A DNA stretch of 64,000 nt from NCBI RefSeq assembly GCF_048773025.1, contig NC_133543.1:60178104-60242103 (forward strand). The letters run 5' to 3'. A program made the translations under genes and the position numbers. Below the pieces are notes generated by a model. The model searched no databases and had not been told where the DNA came from. It saw only the letters and a list, made by a program, of their open reading frames with translations. The stretch comes from Camelus bactrianus. Its lineage: Eukaryota; Chordata; Mammalia; Artiodactyla; Camelidae. This document shows positions 58,690 to 64,000 of this stretch, one piece after another; position 1 is the stretch's first letter, and the number at the start of each line of letters is the position of its first letter.

Positions 58690-59790
58690 TTTTTTAATCT
58701 TCCCTTCCTCATCTTCTGTCCTGCAGACTTCTTCAAGCTTCAGACATCGGATGCCAGATGCCTTATGATGTAAACAGCTTCTACAATTTTATGTTTCTAC
58801 ATCCACTTCAAATGAACGTTTTTTAAACATTCTACAATTGCTTAAAATTATATCACATCTTAGTTTGCTTCATATTTTTCCCTGAACTTTCTCATTGCAT
58901 TTCTTTGTTCCTTGAATTTGTGACTTTACCATTCTCATATTTTTCCACCTTCTCAATCATATTGTCTATGGAGTTCCTTTTTCTCCTCCCAGACATCAAC
59001 TCCCTAGAGTCATCTCTCTTCAGTGCTAATCCAGTACTGTGCAAAGCTGTAGTTCTCTGATTTCTTTGACTTCTTTGCCAAGTTAGATTGACTGTTTCCT
59101 GGATCCCATATCTCCTTTTTTGGTGTCCTTTCCTGTCTTGCTGGAATATATCCTGTAGTCACTTATAGAGAAAAAGTTGATGAAGAATGAATCTTTTGAA
59201 TCTTTGTGTATCTATATATGTCTTAAATAGCCCTCATGTTTGGTTGATGGTTTGAGCATAAAATATTTTTTCCTCAGAAATTTGAAGAACTTCTTTATAG
59301 AAGGTCTTAGTGTCTTGTATCCTTAGTGCTTCAGAAAATTTAATTACAATATGCTTTTGTGAGTATCTTTTTTGTAGTTCTAGATACTCAGTGAATCTTA
59401 ATATAAAGGTTCATTTTTTTTTCAGTTTTGGATAATTTCCTTCTATTTTTGTCTTTGATAATTCTCCTTTCACCACTACAACACACACACATACAACTTT
59501 TTGTCCTGTCTTTCTAAAACTATAATTAATCAAAATTCAAATATTCCATACTTGAATCCTATGCCTCATCTTTTCACTAACATTTACATTACTTTCTAAT
59601 TTTGGTCAACTTTCTGGGGGATTTTTTTTCCCTTCAGTAGTCATATTTTAATCTATAAGAACTTTTAAAAAAAATTCCCTTATAATTCCCTTTGTGTTGC
59701 CTTTCTGTTCTCAGATAAAAAATGTAATATCTTCTTGAGTCTCTCTGAATATATTAGATACTTCAAGTGAAATGGAAAAGATATCTGGAC
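58690..59790 (+). repeat. Ancient dispersed repeat, class unsure
   Basis: 'tcttgctggaatatatcctgtagtcacttatagagaaaa', 'gtttggttgatggtttgagcataaaat', 'tttcctcagaaatttgaagaacttc', 'ttcagttttggataatttccttct' and 'tcaactttctgggggatttttttt' follow the order of a known mammal-wide repeat that I recognise but cannot name. No coding frame. Confidence 0.5.
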
Positions 59791-60118
59791 CTTGATTATT
59801 TAACTAGCTAAAAAAGGATAATAATAACTATTCCATAGTATTATTGTAAGTATTAAATCAGGTAATGTATGAAAAATGACTTCCGTAAATTACAAAATAT
59901 GTAAGTGTAATAGAAAAAAGATACTTAAATTATTATATATTCCTACATGATAATGTTTCAGAGAACAGCAAGCAAATGCTTTCATTAACTTTGCTTTATA
60001 GTCTTATTCCCTTGTATATTGTTCTGTACACATAAAGTGCCAGCCACATCACACAACAAAATTTTCCAAGTTATTTTTCTGAGTATTTTGCTGTCATATC
60101 TCTGATTTGCCTTTTTTC

Positions 60119-60585
60119 TTGTGGTGGAGACTACCATGTGTCCCCAATATTTATTTTCCACATCTTCTTCAGTAATAAAATCCTCAGTTTTTAGCCAGAC
60201 ACGTCATTTTTCTACCTCTCCACCTCTCCTGTGGTTGATTCTGGAAATAAACAAAATCATTGTATGAAATTTCTGGCAAGTGTCCAGAAATAAAGGGAAC
60301 GTGTTTTTCCTTCCTACCATTTCCTTCCTTCCTGCTGGCTGGAATGCAGATGTGATGACCTAAAATCAAGCAGCCATCTTGCAGCCTGAGCTGGAAGCTA
60401 TATGCAGAAGATGAGTAGAAAAACAACATAGAGATCACCCCGGATTCCTACCCCCAAGCACTGTACCAGTGCTCTACTAATTATATCTGGATTACCTTTA
60501 TGGGAGGGGGACACAATTTCCTAGCTTTTTGGACCAGTGTTATTTGGGGTTTTTTACTGCTCAAAGATGAATCCTAACTAATACA
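60119..60585 (+). mobile_element. Probable fossil LTR (ERVL-MaLR type)
   Basis: The start 'tggtggagactaccatgtgtccccaat', interior 'ctggctggaatgcagatgtgatgacc', 'gcagccatcttgcagcctgagctggaagct' and end 'gtgttatttggggttttttactgc...tcctaactaatacac' match an old mammalian LTR from end to end. Solitary, no internal genes. The minus-strand frame 60184-60438 lies inside. Confidence 0.65.
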
Positions 60586-60589
60586 CTCT

Positions 60590-60790
60590 CCATCAGTGCA
60601 TGACATTATTTGCTCATCTTTTGAGGCTCAGCTCTCTCTAGTAGCCTTGCCTTATGAAGCATCCCCAATCAAAATTATCTCATCTCTAGAGTGTATTTTT
60701 TATGAGACCAAGAACCCTGTTTATTTTACTCACTACTGTATGCTTAGTGCCTAGAACAACATGTAGGGTATATTAGGTAATCTTTAAATA
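60590..60790 (+). mobile_element. LINE L2 3' end
   Basis: 'tgaggctcagctctctctagtagccttgcc', 'gagtgtattttttatgagaccaagaaccctgtttattttactcactactgtatgcttagtgcctagaacaacatgtaggg' match the last 200 bases of L2. Confidence 0.75.
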
Positions 60791-61337
60791 GTGTTATGAT
60801 CTTTAGGACTTTGGGGTTACCTACTATAACTATATGCTTCTCCCACAACTCAAATTGTAACCTCACCCATAACTGTCTATGGGTAAAACCATATATGTGA
60901 TAGCACCCATTTTGCTCATTTATATACAATACATGTCTGATAGTACTGATGAATTGAATGCTTTAAGATGATAATAAGCTTAATAATATATAAAATTTAA
61001 ATTTTAAAGAAAATTTAAATACAAGTGTTAAAATTTATGGTGAACTACATCAAGGCTACCATCAAAAAGTAGTGTTTCCTCTCTCCTGATGATAATGAGA
61101 CAATTAAGTGATTCTATATTAAGCATCATAAAGCAAATCATAGTCTGACTTTGGGAAGTTTACTGAATTCCTAAACCTCAGTTTTTTCATCACTTATATG
61201 GGTTCAGTATCTACCATATTTGGCATCTTGCTCTGTGTTTAACACATGTGCTCGGTAAATGGTAGTGACAATTCTTGAAATGACTAATAGGACACGTTAC
61301 CATTAACATGTAAAGACTGAAGGTTTTACGTACACTC
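60791..61337. other. Unique sequence
   Basis: No gene. An AT-rich palindromic stretch 'aaatttaaattttaaagaaaatttaaat' lies near 60993-61020. Part of 61140-61280 ('ctcagttttttcatcacttatatggg') may be a worn MIR. Confidence 0.4.
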
Positions 61338-61560
61338 GTTTATTCATCAAATACTTGCTTGGTGCCTACAAATAATCTGGAGTCTGAGTATACCAGGTCC
61401 GTGTTCATCCTCGAGGAATAGAGCCACTAAACACAAAATTACAAATGGGGAAGAAACAGGCAGAAGAAGGCCAGGTCATGCAGTTTGCAAGTCATGGTAA
61501 GGATCTAAGAAATCTATTGTAGGGTTTTAGGAGAGTGTGAAGGGCTCATAGGTCAAGTTT
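61338..61560 (-). mobile_element. LINE L2 fragment, antisense
   Basis: 'gtttattcatcaaatacttgcttggtgcctac', 'ccaggtccgtgttcatcctcgaggaatagag' and 'gtcatggtaaggatctaagaaatc...ttttaggagag' resemble antisense L2 3' sequence. Confidence 0.5.
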
Positions 61561-61589
61561 ACATAAAAAGATATCCTTAAAAGATTACT

Positions 61590-61745
61590 TCTCCCCAGAC
61601 CCTCAGCCTCCTTGTCCTTTAGTTTCTACTCACCCTTTGGAACTGAGCTCAAATGACATTTCCTCAGGGAAGTCCTCGCTGGTGCCCCGGGTTACAACTG
61701 GTTTTCCTATTACACCTGGTCGTTCTCCTTCAGAGTATCACAATA
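61590..61745 (+). mobile_element. LINE L2 fragment
   Basis: 'tactcaccctttggaactgagctcaaatgacatttcctcagggaagtcctcgctggtgcccc' matches the L2 block 'caggtctcagctcaaatgtcacctcctcagagaggccttccctgacc'. Confidence 0.65.
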
Positions 61746-64000
61746 GAATAGAATAGTTAATAATAAGTATAAAAACACTTGCTTCTACATAAGATTTTTA
61801 AAACAAGTCATTCCATATATGTCATGTTTTCTACTGAAATAAATTCTATGCTTTGAAACACAATCACCTAATTATATTTTTAAGTAAGCAAGTTCAATTC
61901 ATTCATTTAATAAAATAAAAATTTATAAAAGTTTTATAATATTTTATTTTATTAAAAAATAAATACTTTTGGATATATGTATATATAAAAATGTGCATAA
62001 ATGGTCACAATTTCAAATATAAAAGACCATAATGCATAGATGCTTTAAACATGTTTATTTTTAGGGTATTAGGTAATAGTACTATTTTAAATATTAATAT
62101 GTTCCATGTGAAGCAAGAAACTGAATACACTTATAAGACACTTATTTAACAGTCTATTTATATTTTTAAAAGTAAAAGTAAGTTACTTAGATTTTCTCTT
62201 AAAATCATGGCAATAGTGTTAAAATCCTCTCTTCTCTGTTATGACACCTAGCATCTTTCAAATATTGAGAAGTATATTATGAGCATGTTTGTTTTCATAT
62301 GTAAGAAAAACCGATTGATTTTTTTTTTTTTTAGCAACAAAAATCAGGTCATGGGAGAAAGAGGAAGGAGTCTGATGCATTCATCCTAAAATGACGAGGC
62401 TAGTGTAATTGAGAAGTAAAAGGTTATGTAAATGAAGGAGGTTAAGACCCAAAAGGTTATGACACAGCTGGATCATTCTCATTATAAAAACATTAACATA
62501 GATGAGGACAATCTGCAGACCAGCCAAATCCAAAGTGCACAACTGGACCCAGGGGAACTGAAACAATTTCAATCGTTTCCTTAAACATAGAGCTAAACAG
62601 TTTGAGTTTAAAAGGGTTGCTAAGTTATTTAGAAGAACTGTTTAATCTTTAACCATAAACTATTAAGCTAAAGAGATTTTTTTGATCTATTACTTACTTC
62701 TAGAGAGCAATAGATTTATTATTCACATATTCTGAATGAGCTTGCATCAATCACTCTGAGACATTCAATCAAATTTATCTTGAAAAATGAAATGGCAAAT
62801 GCATTTAAATTCAAGAAAGCCAATTTGGGGCAATTGACTATAATTAAGAATGTTCACTGGGATGAGGTCTTCTAGATTCATGAATATATAAGAAAAAGCC
62901 TTGAAAACACTAAAAGTTAAATACCAGAGTTGGGATTTTGACAACCAACTGAAAGGAATAAGATTGGAAAGAAGGTTTGTGTTAGTGAGTGAGGGAGTAA
63001 CTGAGTGAGTGATGAGTATGTATGAGTGTGTTTAGGGGTGTGTGTGCATCTGTGCGTGCACGTGCATGTGTATAAAATCACAGTTAAGGTTACCGAAAGG
63101 GGAAATTGTAATTCTTCTTTCTCCCAACCCCCAAGTGTCACCACTACCAGAAAGTGATATATTCTCCATCTTCACTCCTCCTATAAAATAAAGACTTGGA
63201 GTGTTGTGAGTTTCTAGTTAAATTATGAAAAAAAAATTGACAAGAAAGTCTTTGAAGTGTATACTTTAAGAAGAGTATGCCCTGGTGGTGTAGTATCAGA
63301 CAAATTCACTTTCTGATGCTAAGCTTTTAGGGAGAAGCAGAAGGTTCCCTGCCACTCTCTTGAGTAGATACTGATTGAGCAGTCACTAGAGTTAGTATTC
63401 TTGCAGAACTAGACAGTCAGTCCCACTTCACAGAGCAAACAGGCTCTGCTTCTGAAACAGGTCTTTTCACCATAAGTTTGCACCTTAAAAAGATGGTACT
63501 TCCTTAAGTGCAGTTAAATTTGATGCCCTGAGCTTGTTATAGTCCCAGTCACACCTTCAACTGGCTTCTCCCCAAAAAGCACCATACTGATGTCGCCGGC
63601 AGGCACTGCTGTCAATTTAATTAATACTTTTTGACTACACAATCTTCAAAAGCGTAGCTCTCAATTTAACCGAAAAACTTGCCATGATGCCAAAAATTAA
63701 CATATTCTACTGCCTTCACTCTTCCAACAACCGTATTTGAATAACGGCCAAATACAGAACACTCTCGGGTAGGTACCTCAGGAATACACAGATACATTAA
63801 GAGCTGGGTGTGGTTTAAAAAAAAAAAGTACAGTCAACTAAAACACAAGACAGAGTGTGGCGAATGCCAAAAGTTAGAGTCAAAGGCTGTGGATATTCAG
63901 TAAAGATGGAGAACATTCTCACTTCTGTTTCACCCACTGCAGTAATAATCTGTTTCCAAAGACTTGCTCTGTCCCTTACCACCCACCACTCCAGGACTCA
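61746..64000. other. Unique sequence to the window end
   Basis: No gene or interspersed repeat recognised. It holds a GAGTGA/TGTG-rich low-complexity tract at about 62985-63075, T and A runs, and at 63560-63790 a block with unusually many CpGs for this window (GTCGCCGG, AAGCGTAG, AACCGAAA, AACCGTATTTGAATAACGG, CTCGGG), which may be a conserved regulatory element. Confidence 0.4.

Overview
The window looks like mammalian nuclear DNA from a gene-poor, AT-rich region, most likely of a camelid. Three short tRNA-derived SINEs (about 6525, 7772 and 50968) have the head, 3' C-rich block and A-rich tail that I know from camelid (vic-1-type) SINEs. Several L1 3' ends have the even-toed-ungulate form (for example 35925-36112 and 53825-54472). 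Ancient mammal-wide repeats (L2, MIR, MLT1 LTRs, hAT-type DNA elements) are everywhere. The camelid call is inference from repeats, not from a gene.

I found no intact protein-coding gene. Many of the longer open frames begin at TTG or other non-ATG codons and fall in repeats or in sequence with no recognisable domain. The only clear gene-derived sequence is a processed pseudogene of the HSP40 co-chaperone DNAJA1 on the minus strand (31311-32665).

Layout. 1-5 kb: unique sequence, L2 and old L1. 5-8.8 kb: minus-strand L1, a SINE joined to an L1 3' end, a second SINE and a hAT-type element. 8.8-12 kb: mostly unique. 12-15.2 kb: minus-strand L1 blocks, one split by a hAT element with perfect terminal repeats. 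15-31 kb: mostly unique, with scattered MIR, L2, two MLT1 LTRs and several stretches that look like conserved non-coding elements. 31-32.7 kb: the DNAJA1 pseudogene. 33.9-38.5 kb: plus-strand L1 remains. 38.5-42 kb: L2, MIR and an LTR holding a GATA microsatellite. 42.9-45.2 kb: another degraded L1. 45.8-50 kb: L2, MIR and two exon-like stretches. 50.8-54.6 kb: SINE, opposed MLT1 LTRs, and a MIR split by an L1 that is itself interrupted. 55-64 kb: MIR, L2, LTR and further unique sequence.

There is no operon or pathway to describe, and I did not find a new biological system. The most useful observations are the SINE-L1 unit inside one target-site duplication, a 41-bp copied segment that looks like templated filler DNA, exon-like sequence at 47.2-48.3 kb, and a few candidate regulatory elements. 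Coordinates of repeats are estimates by eye, usually good to about 10-50 bases, except where duplications or inverted ends are stated.
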